The notes under the pieces: model-generated
What the model was told of the DNA's origin: nothing
Seen by the model: the letters and a program-made list of their open reading frames with translations, nothing else
Databases searched by the model: none
Part shown: piece after piece, positions 26,901 through 33,383 of the stretch
How the letters are laid out: each line of letters starts with the position of its first letter
Numbering within the stretch: position 1 is the stretch's first letter
DNA from: Flammeovirga sp. OC4
GTDB taxonomy: Bacteria > Bacteroidota > Bacteroidia > Cytophagales > Flammeovirgaceae
Assembly (NCBI RefSeq): GCF_000812565.1
Contig: NZ_JTAM01000045.1
Span: 1-64,000 of the forward strand
Length of the DNA stretch: 64,000 bases
Direction of reading: 5' to 3'
Program-made: the position numbers and the translations under genes

Positions 26901-27065
26901 ATAAATTCTAAAATACGCTTCTTCTTCTTCCAAGTCGAAAGCATATTTGCTAGCCTTTGCTTCTGATGATATAAACATCATAAAAAATAAAGCTCCGGTT
27001 AGACCAAACAATAGGTTTTGCAAAAAATTAAGTATATCTATTTTTTTGAACAAAGTACGAATCAT
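23976..27065 (-). CDS. lptD: LPS assembly outer-membrane protein LptD
   Basis: A 1029-residue protein with a signal peptide-like N-terminus (hydrophobic stretch about 12-35, ending EAKASK). Residues about 190-330 form an OstA/LptA-like jellyroll (VMRTQTMYMVGNAEVEFGEQKLNAGDIQMNF, FNANEMIYNYETEKGLIKG). The rest is a large barrel, with the LptD_C-type hallmark GFVMPTYGESTDRGFYLREGG at about 360. It inserts lipopolysaccharide into the outer leaflet with LptE. It is longer than E. coli LptD (784 residues), as usual for Bacteroidota, partly because of an acidic helical N-terminal insertion (about 40-180). It is divergent from the MCE gene, and both concern outer-membrane lipid. Confidence 0.88.
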   Translation of the reverse strand: MIRTLFKKIDILNFLQNLLFGLTGALFFMMFISSEAKASKYAFDLEEEEAYFRIYNDTAKSRQAARQLAVTLNRLNAGAKNELISNYAIAMKAFADSVLFRGDRDLQQVREDLAEPEIVDRINQLDAALKSTDPDDWEEAKTSGVFDDLEEVIFNYSDYDLPQEDMIETLDLWKKEGDDAIAATEDAFESPVDYTSDSSNFVMRTQTMYMVGNAEVEFGEQKLNAGDIQMNFVTHIVRAQGIPDSTGKIVEKPIFKDGEKTFNANEMIYNYETEKGLIKGIVTEESDGIITSQVVKKTAGPEMYMGDNVYTTCRLEHPHFGFRTKKLKVVPEKSIVSGPFLVELNESPLPLGFLFGLFPATSDNTSGFVMPTYGESTDRGFYLREGGVFLALTDYFNLTVLGTAYSLGGWGLNVSSNYRKRYAFSGNTRFSFVNNLFQENDGSITVRNDYQIQWSHSQESKKNSRFSANINIANSDYNRNNSLNPGDFLQSSMNSSISYSNNFAVGNVNMSTTAQTRYQQNVQTGEASITPEASFNVARTRPFKSLFKKSNAISEIGFTYNMRASGSVTNKPGQGRLPFDVIGDDGDISDGTDESGRYPDLLTNFGDYSDDFKWGVTHDLPVSTQMKVLKYFTFSPSFSYKEYWHPFKYDYTFIEEENAVLVDTTNELTRYQEYSTAVGFNTNMFMFYNMKGGSVIRHTIQPNVSMSFRPDFGDPRFDYYQNVQTSTTDTNGREMFRSEGGLVGKPSSGRSNNLSFSINNILELKSGKKDEETGKAKKTMLLNNLQISSGYDFERDSLNWSDISAGFRTTLFKKVDVSVQSRWNPYKYEIVSTAYDEDLKKEVVKSQYKSKELLWDTDGQLASLSNLTVSLGTRLAPRGAKKKQEEKLDQLQPRNEMERQMLEQMKRNPDLYLDFDIPWSLSLNYNLNYNKTGEAEPTVTQTFTFSGDVSLTPKWKFAFRSGYDFKEGAFSYTSFDITRDLHCWQLTANWIPFGPRQSYNITIAVKAAMLQDLKWERRNSWIDRNDRFQ

Positions 27066-27172
27066 GTATCAGATGACATTATATGAAAGTCATATTTGAC
27101 AAATTTAAGCTATTATTTCGAGTCTTCATTATCAAAAATGGAAAGAAATATAGAATAAATGATATTCTTTGA

Positions 27173-27180
27173 TAAATTTG
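27173..27180 (+). promoter_or_regulatory. Candidate promoter box for the MCE gene
   Basis: TAAATTTG matches TAnnTTTG and lies 65 nt upstream of the GTG start in the divergent lptD/MCE intergenic region. Confidence 0.4.
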
Positions 27181-27245
27181 AGATGTCATAATTAAGCTGC
27201 AAGCTACATTAGAACAAATAAGATTTCAAATCAAATATTATAATT

Positions 27246-28190
27246 GTGTCCACAATCAAAGTTGAATTTTCACACGAAGTAAAAGTAGGTATTTTCGCAA
27301 CTATCTCGGCCTTCGTGCTTTACTTCGGTTATAACTTCTTAAAAGGGATCGACATTTTTTCAAACCAAAATACTTTTTATGTCGAATACCCAAGTGCCGC
27401 AGACCTTCAAGTCTCTAATAATGTCACCATAAACGGCTACATAGTTGGAAGAGTCTCGAGCATGGAGCTATTACAAAACCAAAATAATATGGTGAGAGTG
27501 TCTTTAGATATCAATGAAGACATTAAAGTTTACAAAAATACTGTTGCCGTAATTGCTGACAAAGGTATGTTAGGCGACAAACAGGTTATACTAAAGGGTA
27601 CTGGAACTGGTGAACTCGCCACTCCTGAAAGTACAATTGCAGGTGGTGTTGAAAATGGTATGGTGGCTTCTATTGTTGAAAAAATGGACCCACTTTTTGC
27701 CAATTTAGAGGCTACTCTTGATACTGCCAAGCAGATGATGTCTCAATTTAGAACAGCAGGCGTCACTGCTGATGCCACTTTGGCCTCTGCCAATTCTATT
27801 ATGAAAAAAGTAGACAATGGAGGTTTGGACAAGACTTTAGCCAACTTACAGGTCATGTCAAGCGAATTCGCATCAGCTTCTAAGCAATTGGAACCTATTT
27901 TAGTAAAAATGGATCACCTTGCTGATTCTTTAAATGATGCTCCTTTAGCTCAAACTGTAAAAGAGGCACAACAACTTTTAGCTTCAGCCAACAAGACCTT
28001 AGAAAACGTTAATAATCCAAATGGTACTGTAGGTGCTTTACTAACAGAAAGAGAACTTCATGATCAATTGGTCAAAACAATGGCTGATTTAGATTCTTTA
28101 TTCATCGATTTCCAAGCACACCCAAAGAGATATGTACACTTCTCTGTTTTTGGAAAGAAAGACAAAGCACCTAAAGAAAAGAAAAAATAG
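27246..28190 (+). CDS. MlaD/MCE-family phospholipid transport protein
   Basis: A 314-residue protein with a GTG start. One N-terminal membrane anchor (VGIFATISAFVLYFGYNFLKG, about 12-31) is followed by an MCE domain (about 37-118: FYVEYPSAADLQVSNNV..., NGYIVGRVSSMEL, VAVIADKGMLGDKQVIL). A long helical tail follows with amphipathic repeats such as KQLEPILVKMDHLADSLN, and a lysine-rich end. MCE proteins form hexameric rings that move phospholipids between inner and outer membranes with an ABC transporter. No permease, ATPase or amidase gene lies next to it in this window. The divergent neighbour is lptD. Confidence 0.87.
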   Translation: MSTIKVEFSHEVKVGIFATISAFVLYFGYNFLKGIDIFSNQNTFYVEYPSAADLQVSNNVTINGYIVGRVSSMELLQNQNNMVRVSLDINEDIKVYKNTVAVIADKGMLGDKQVILKGTGTGELATPESTIAGGVENGMVASIVEKMDPLFANLEATLDTAKQMMSQFRTAGVTADATLASANSIMKKVDNGGLDKTLANLQVMSSEFASASKQLEPILVKMDHLADSLNDAPLAQTVKEAQQLLASANKTLENVNNPNGTVGALLTERELHDQLVKTMADLDSLFIDFQAHPKRYVHFSVFGKKDKAPKEKKK

Positions 28191-28235
28191 ATATACGTAT
28201 TTTGTACTAACAAAAAATTAAACGACAATATATAA

Positions 28236-28865
28236 ATGATTACAGGTAGTGAATTAATTACGCTCGTTAGAGACGCGGATTTCTTTAATGAAATGCAAGC
28301 ACTTAAGAAAGACTTCTTAAAAGTGGACCCTGCATTTATGGATCTAAGTGATGATGATTTTATTTCGATCATCTTGATCACGCCATCCATTGGTATTGCA
28401 CTAGCCAACGGCAGTGTAAGCCACTATGAGGAAATCACTTTAAGAAGAAAAGCTCGTAAGCTGTCAAGAAGAAGTTTCTTCCAAAAGAACGACCCTCTTG
28501 CTCCTGCGTTAAAGTACCTTTCTTACAACTTCTCTGAATGGGAAAATCGTTTTTACAAATTGATCAAAATTACAATGCACTCTTCTTTAAAAGAGAACAA
28601 TGTTGTTTTGGAAACGCTTAAAAACCCTAACTCATTAACAGGTGATCTTAAAAGAGATATTCTGAATGCCCCATTTATCTTTGTCAAGTTCATTTCTTTC
28701 TTATTTATGGAAGAAGATGATGACTTATTAAATGAAAGAGCAATCACAGAAGTAGAGTTAGAAAAAATTAAAGAAATTGGTACTGCATTAGAAATTGATA
28801 ATGTACCCATCTTTCATGCTTTCTGCGAATCATTCGTTGTTAGGTCAGGTTCTGTAATTGACTAA
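28236..28865 (+). CDS. Conserved-looking hypothetical cytoplasmic protein
   Basis: I do not recognise this 209-residue protein. It has no signal peptide. It is mostly helical with a hydrophobic patch near 55-65 (DDFISIILITPSIGIALANGS), a basic stretch (LRRKARKLSRRSFFQK) and an acidic C-terminal part. It starts 45 bp after the MCE gene with no terminator between, so the two are probably co-transcribed, and a strong terminator follows it. A link to membrane lipid transport is only a context inference. Confidence 0.6.
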   Translation: MITGSELITLVRDADFFNEMQALKKDFLKVDPAFMDLSDDDFISIILITPSIGIALANGSVSHYEEITLRRKARKLSRRSFFQKNDPLAPALKYLSYNFSEWENRFYKLIKITMHSSLKENNVVLETLKNPNSLTGDLKRDILNAPFIFVKFISFLFMEEDDDLLNERAITEVELEKIKEIGTALEIDNVPIFHAFCESFVVRSGSVID

Positions 28866-28891
28866 ATTAAAGTTCTTGAACTAAAAAAACG

Positions 28892-28934
28892 GCCTTACTA
28901 TCCTTCGAAAATGAAGAGTAGTAAGGCTTTTTTT
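28892..28934 (+). terminator. Rho-independent terminator after the MCE operon
   Basis: GCCTTACTA / TAGTAAGGC perfect 9-bp stem followed by TTTTTTT. Confidence 0.88.
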
Positions 28935-28998
28935 GTTATTTATATACATAAAATGAAAAAATTTTGAAATCTGAATATGTATTTCATACGCGATAAAT

Positions 28999-29006
28999 TA
29001 ATTTTG
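28999..29006 (+). promoter_or_regulatory. TAnnTTTG promoter box abutting the Fur-family gene
   Basis: TAATTTTG followed by CAGT and then ATG at 29011. The box is only 4 nt from the start codon, so the messenger would have no or almost no leader. Confidence 0.6.
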
Positions 29007-29010
29007 CAGT

Positions 29011-29433
29011 ATGAGTACACAAGCCATAGAAATATTAAACAACTACAAACTGCGTAGAACAAACGGAAGGATAAGTATTATTGATATCTTCATGAACAGC
29101 AATGTTGCTTTAAGTGAAAATATCATTGAAGAGAAACTGATTGGCCTGTGCGATCGTGCGACTATTTACCGTACACTCAAAACATTTATTGATAAAGGAA
29201 TTATCCACCGAGTAATTGATGAGACTTCTATAGTGAAATACGCTATATGTAATACCGACCACTGCACAAGTACTGAACATAATCACGAGCACATACATTT
29301 TAAATGTCAAGTTTGTGGTGATACTGAGTGCATGGATGACTTGCCAATTGTTCCGGTAAAATTACCTGAAGGATATACTGCAAAGGAGACCAACTATTTG
29401 ATTGTGGGTATTTGCAAAAATTGTAAAGAGTAA
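29011..29433 (+). CDS. Fur-family metalloregulator (Zur/PerR-like)
   Basis: A 140-residue transcription regulator. The N-terminal winged helix is visible (RRTNGRISIIDIFMNSN, CDRATIYRTLKTFIDKGIIHRV; DRATIYRTL is the family's recognition-helix signature). The C-terminal metal and dimerisation domain has a His-rich HNHEHIHFKC segment, the structural zinc motif CQVC (with CxxC at the end, CKNC) and an acidic DDLP. Family members repress metal-uptake or peroxide genes; which metal is sensed cannot be told, although two CxxC pairs fit Fur/Zur/PerR equally. It stands alone with a near-leaderless promoter and may regulate itself. Confidence 0.88.
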   Translation: MSTQAIEILNNYKLRRTNGRISIIDIFMNSNVALSENIIEEKLIGLCDRATIYRTLKTFIDKGIIHRVIDETSIVKYAICNTDHCTSTEHNHEHIHFKCQVCGDTECMDDLPIVPVKLPEGYTAKETNYLIVGICKNCKE

Positions 29434-29600
29434 TACTTAATTTGATATTACTTTGATTTACTCCTCTTCGTCAACACTTACTTCATTTTTAATTTGTAAT
29501 AAAATTTTAATCACTGCTTTAAAATAATTTGCTACTTTTTTAATTTCTCATGCAACCCTAGGTATCTTATGCTGTCTTTAAGGTAAACAAAGAAAAAATT

Positions 29601-30128
29601 ATGACAGCGATAATAGAAAGATGCAAAGAGGGCGATAGAAAAGCTCAATTTGAACTCTATCAACAATATTCGAAGGCAATGTACAATATATGTGTTCGCA
29701 TCATCAATAATCTTGAAGAGGCCGAAGACATACTACAAGAGGCATTTTTAAGTGCTTTTCGGAACCTTGATCAGTTCAAAGGTACTTCTTCATTTGGCTC
29801 ATGGCTCAAAAGGATTGTAGTCAATCACTCCATTAATCACGTAAAAAAGAGACGTCTTGAACTTGTAGAAATGGAAGAAGGTCGAATTCCAGAGCAAATC
29901 GAAAATGATGGTGAACAGGATATTGATTTGATATTGAATATTGATAGAATTCGCGAGGCTATTCAACTCTTACCCGACGGTTATCGTATTGTTTTTTCTT
30001 TGTATTTGTTAGAAGGATATGACCATAAGGAGATATCTCAAATTTTAAATATCAGTGAATCTGCTTCTAAATCTCAATACAGCAGAGCTAAAAAGAAACT
30101 GAAAGAAATTTTAAAAGTATCACTCTAA
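29601..30128 (+). CDS. ECF-type RNA polymerase sigma factor
   Basis: A 175-residue extracytoplasmic-function sigma factor. Region 2 is at about 10-75 (AMYNICVRIINNLEEAEDILQEAFLSAFRNLDQFKGTSSFGSWLKRI), and region 4 at about 110-170 (LPDGYRIVFSLYLLEGYDHKEISQILNISESASKSQYSRAKKKLKEIL, with the helix-turn-helix ISQILNISESASKSQYSRAK). There is no region 3, as in all ECF factors. It is followed 12 bp later by a one-TM protein that is a likely anti-sigma factor, then by a DUF4097 protein. The three probably form one envelope-response operon. Confidence 0.92.
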   Translation: MTAIIERCKEGDRKAQFELYQQYSKAMYNICVRIINNLEEAEDILQEAFLSAFRNLDQFKGTSSFGSWLKRIVVNHSINHVKKRRLELVEMEEGRIPEQIENDGEQDIDLILNIDRIREAIQLLPDGYRIVFSLYLLEGYDHKEISQILNISESASKSQYSRAKKKLKEILKVSL

Positions 30129-30140
30129 ATTCTCTTAACG

Positions 30141-30920
30141 ATGGATAAAATTGAAAAGTTCATCCTGGAAAACAGAGGAAAGTTAGATGTCTTAACGCCC
30201 TCTGAAGGATGTGATCAAAGATTTAAAGAAATATTAAACGACAACCTTGAAAGAGAAGTTGTTCGTTCAAGATCCGATATAAAAGACCACCTTGAACCTT
30301 CTGATGAAGTGTGGACAAGAATTGAAAAGGAACTCTATGATGAACCTCTTCAAGAACACTTGATTGACGACGTCATTGAAAATTCATCATTTGATAAGTT
30401 TGACGCTCCAAAAGGACTTTGGGACAAAATTGAAAACGAATTGGAGAAGGATGAGGAGGGCCAGAAAACTGCCACAAAGGAAGTAAAATTACAATTCAGT
30501 AAACAATGGCTTTCAATCGCTGCAATTTTGATCATTGGTGTCGGTATCGGATGGTTTGGCAACAGCAATTTTAATTCGGGTAAAAATACGATTAATGTTC
30601 AACCTCAAAACGAAGAATGGGAACAAGCAGAAGATTATTACATGACGCTTATTTCCAATAAAAAAACACAAATCACTGCTTTAGATTTTGAAGATGTGAA
30701 GCTTTTGGATGATTTTAATGTACAATTAAAACACCTGCAAAAGAACTACAAAGCACTCAAAAGAGAAGCTTCTCTGAGTGCTGAACCAGCGATTGTCAGA
30801 AAACAAATGGTGATCAACTTAGAGCTTCAAATCGAGCTACTCAACAAACAAATGGAAATTATTATCAACTCTACTAAACCAAAGAGGAATCATGAAAACA
30901 AAAAGCAATATAATATATAG
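30141..30920 (+). CDS. Putative membrane anti-sigma factor
   Basis: A 259-residue protein with a single transmembrane helix (WLSIAAILIIGVGIGWFG, about 127-144). The cytoplasmic N-terminal part is acidic and contains two similar helical units, EPSDEVWTRIEKEL (about 51-64) and DAPKGLWDKIENEL (about 87-100). The periplasmic part is helical (about 150-255). No zinc-binding HxxxCxxC motif is visible, so it is not a classical ZAS-type anti-sigma. Its place directly after the ECF sigma gene makes a sigma-binding role the best guess. The downstream gene overlaps it by 29 bp. Confidence 0.7.
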   Translation: MDKIEKFILENRGKLDVLTPSEGCDQRFKEILNDNLEREVVRSRSDIKDHLEPSDEVWTRIEKELYDEPLQEHLIDDVIENSSFDKFDAPKGLWDKIENELEKDEEGQKTATKEVKLQFSKQWLSIAAILIIGVGIGWFGNSNFNSGKNTINVQPQNEEWEQAEDYYMTLISNKKTQITALDFEDVKLLDDFNVQLKHLQKNYKALKREASLSAEPAIVRKQMVINLELQIELLNKQMEIIINSTKPKRNHENKKQYNI

Positions 30921-31905
30921 TACATTTTTTATTTTCTTCTTAACGATCTCATTAGGTTTTGCTCAGCATCCTAATTTAAAAGAGAAAATAACAACAGAGA
31001 CCTTCAATAAGATTGATAAAACATCTTTGATCAGTATTGAAAACAAGTTTGGAGATATCATTTTAGAAACTTCACCTAGTCAAAAAAATGTAGTGGTAGA
31101 AGCAAAAGTCCAAGCATGGCATACTTCAGAAAAAAAGGCAATTACCTTATTGGATGAAATTAGAATCGTCAACCAATCTTCTGGAAATAATGTAAAATTT
31201 GAGACCATCGTACCAAGTTCTACAAACATCAATAATAAGAAAGGGTTTAAAATCATCTATACTATCACTGCACCTCAAGATATTAATATCGACTTTTACA
31301 ATAAATATGGCTCAATTACTACCGAGTCCATTGACGGCACTTCAGTACTTGAGGTAGCGTATGGTTCATTGAAAACAAAGGACTTGAATGGCCCTTCCAA
31401 TGAGATAAAAATCAGTTATGGTAGTGGCGATATTGATTTTATTGAAAAAGGCGAAATCAGATCTAGGTACCTTGGCAAATTAAATATTGGACAAGCGAAT
31501 AAATTGGAAATTGACGACAAGTATGGAAATATCAATATCGGTACGGCAGGATCAATCGAAGGAGAAAGTGCTTATTCAAACTTCGAAGTCAATACTCTGA
31601 GAAAATCTCTGAATTACGAATCAGACTATGGCAGTATAAAAGTCAATGAAGTGGCTAGTTCTTTTAATGAAATCAATGCAGATGCCGCTTATGGATCCAT
31701 CAAAATTGGTTTTGACGAAGATACTCCTTTCCAGTTCAATGCAGAAACTCGATATGGCAGTTTTAAAAACAATGCCGAAGGAGTAGAAATCTACAAGTCC
31801 ATAGAACGCAATACTTCATCTGAATACGAAGGGTATAGAATTAGAAAAGATTCTGGCAAAAAAATCTATGTCAAATCAGCTTACGGAAGTATTAAATTCA
31901 ACTAA
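30892..31905 (+). CDS. Secreted DUF4097-like repeat protein
   Basis: A 337-residue protein with a signal peptide (ending GFAQ, about residue 25). The mature part is a right-handed beta solenoid-like array with repeated short strands of the form YGSI/YGNI: NKYGSITTESIDG, VAYGSLKTKDL, ISYGSGDIDF, DDKYGNINIG, SDYGSIKVNEV, AAYGSIKIGF, TRYGSFKNN, SAYGSIKFN. DUF4097 (putative adhesin) proteins often follow ECF sigma/anti-sigma pairs in Bacteroidota. Its start lies inside the end of the anti-sigma gene, so translation is coupled. Envelope or surface sensing is plausible; function is not known. Confidence 0.8.
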   Translation: MKTKSNIIYSTFFIFFLTISLGFAQHPNLKEKITTETFNKIDKTSLISIENKFGDIILETSPSQKNVVVEAKVQAWHTSEKKAITLLDEIRIVNQSSGNNVKFETIVPSSTNINNKKGFKIIYTITAPQDINIDFYNKYGSITTESIDGTSVLEVAYGSLKTKDLNGPSNEIKISYGSGDIDFIEKGEIRSRYLGKLNIGQANKLEIDDKYGNINIGTAGSIEGESAYSNFEVNTLRKSLNYESDYGSIKVNEVASSFNEINADAAYGSIKIGFDEDTPFQFNAETRYGSFKNNAEGVEIYKSIERNTSSEYEGYRIRKDSGKKIYVKSAYGSIKFN

Positions 31906-31928
31906 AATCAAAAAATAATTTTATCGCT

Positions 31929-31966
31929 AAGACCTCCTTTTGCACAAAAAGGGGGTCTTTGTTTTT
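31929..31966 (+). terminator. Rho-independent terminator after the ECF sigma operon
   Basis: AAGACCTCCTTTT / AAAAAGGGGGTCTT stem with a 4-nt GCAC loop, followed by TTGTTTTT. Confidence 0.85.
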
Positions 31967-32212
31967 AGCAATGACCTAATGCAGATTAAGTGTACTTTTA
32001 AAATCAAGAGTGTATTACCTCACTTTTTTCATGCACTTATTTTTGACTAGGTACTTATTCTGTTATTTTTACGCTAAATTTTTATTGGATACAAAAAAAT
32101 ATGAATTGTGCCAAAATTTTAATTCTCCCTAAATCAATAGATTACAAACTTTTTAGAGACAAAGCCATGCTTTCCTTTTTATTTAAGGGTACACAAATCT
32201 AGTTTTGCAGTT
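31967..32212. promoter_or_regulatory. Upstream region of bamD with near-leaderless promoter
   Basis: No gene is seen here. TAGTTTTG at 32200-32207 fits TAnnTTTG and is followed by CAGTT and the bamD ATG at 32213. The same TTTTGCAGT-ATG arrangement is found at the Fur-family gene. Confidence 0.55.
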
Positions 32213-33193
32213 ATGTTAAGAAAGAAGATCATACTAGCTTGTGCAATTTTAGGTACATTTTCCTTCTCTTGTTCTAAGTTTTCGAAAATATCAAAAAGTA
32301 GAGACATCAACGAAAAATATGATGCTGCTCTAAATTATTACGATAATAAAGACTTCTATAAAGCTTCTGTTTTATTTGAAGACATTATGGGTGCATTTGT
32401 TGGTGCAGCCGAATATGAGAAAATTCAATTTTACTATGCTTATAGTCAATATGAGCAAAAGCAATATTTGATTGCTTCTCATCACTTCAAAAGTTTCTAT
32501 GAAACGTATAACCGAAGCCCGTTTGCAGAGGAGGCTTTATTTATGAACGGTTACTCTTTATACAAAGATACGCCGGACTACAACTTGGATCAGTCAGGTA
32601 CTGAAACTGCTATTGAAGAGTTACAGAACTTCATCAACAGATACCCTACAAGTCAGTATGCTACTCAATGTAATGACTTGATTGATGAGCTAAGAGCTAG
32701 GTTGGAATTGAAAGCTTTTGAAATTTCAAAGCAATATTCTCACTTACGTTATTATAAAGCTGCCGCAATTGCTTATGATAACTTCATGAAAGATTTCCCT
32801 GACTCAGATTTTAAACCTGAGGTGATGTATAAGAAAATGGAAGCTGAATACGAATTGGCTAAAATTTCTGTTTTCGACAAACAACAAGAACGTTTTGAAG
32901 AGTCATTAAAAACGTACAAGAAGTTTGGCGCTCGATATTCAAATGCAAGTTCTTACGCTGATGCTACTAAGCTTAAAGTAAGCGTAGATAAGGAACTGAA
33001 AAAGCACATGCAAAAGAAAGAAGCTTGGGAAAAAGAGAAAGCTAAAATTGAAGAAGAAGCTGCTGCTGGTAAAATCTCTCAAGCAGAAGCCAAGAAATTG
33101 GAAGAACAAGGACCGAAAGAGTCTAAGAGAGAAAAGCGAAAGAGATCTAAGAATTTAGAACAAACGCAAGAAGCAGAAAGAGGAGATAAATAA
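32213..33193 (+). CDS. bamD: Outer-membrane assembly lipoprotein BamD
   Basis: A 326-residue lipoprotein (signal peptide with lipobox FSFSC, Cys20). Residues about 30-255 carry TPR-like helical pairs of the BamD/YfiO family: KYDAALNYYDNKDFYKASVLFEDIMGAF, YEKIQFYYAYSQYEQKQYLIASHHFKSFYETYNRSPFAEEALFMNGYSLY, AIEELQNFINRYPTSQYA, and AAAIAYDNFMKDFPDSD. It helps BamA fold barrel proteins into the outer membrane. The C-terminal 70 residues are highly charged (Lys/Glu) and longer than in E. coli BamD, as is common in Bacteroidota. A terminator follows, then a foldase gene of related function. Confidence 0.92.
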   Translation: MLRKKIILACAILGTFSFSCSKFSKISKSRDINEKYDAALNYYDNKDFYKASVLFEDIMGAFVGAAEYEKIQFYYAYSQYEQKQYLIASHHFKSFYETYNRSPFAEEALFMNGYSLYKDTPDYNLDQSGTETAIEELQNFINRYPTSQYATQCNDLIDELRARLELKAFEISKQYSHLRYYKAAAIAYDNFMKDFPDSDFKPEVMYKKMEAEYELAKISVFDKQQERFEESLKTYKKFGARYSNASSYADATKLKVSVDKELKKHMQKKEAWEKEKAKIEEEAAAGKISQAEAKKLEEQGPKESKREKRKRSKNLEQTQEAERGDK

Positions 33194-33210
33194 ATCAAAT
33201 CCTTACAGAG

Positions 33211-33242
33211 AAGCCACCTAAATCAATTGGGTGGCTTTTTTC
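33211..33242 (+). terminator. Rho-independent terminator after bamD
   Basis: AAGCCACC / GGTGGCTT stem with a 10-nt loop and TTTTTT tail. Confidence 0.85.
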
Positions 33243-33353
33243 GTTTGAATTTTTCAGAGAAAAGAGACATATTTAAGTTCATAAACAAACTTTCTCAAGT
33301 AGTAATACATTGAACACACAACCGGCGGTTTAAATCGTCCTTCACTTTCCTAC

Positions 33354-33361
33354 TACTTTTG
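33354..33361 (+). promoter_or_regulatory. Candidate promoter box of the foldase gene
   Basis: TACTTTTG matches TAnnTTTG and lies 22 nt upstream of the ATG at 33384. Confidence 0.5.
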
Positions 33362-33383
33362 TTGGAATTTTTTTAATCAAGTT

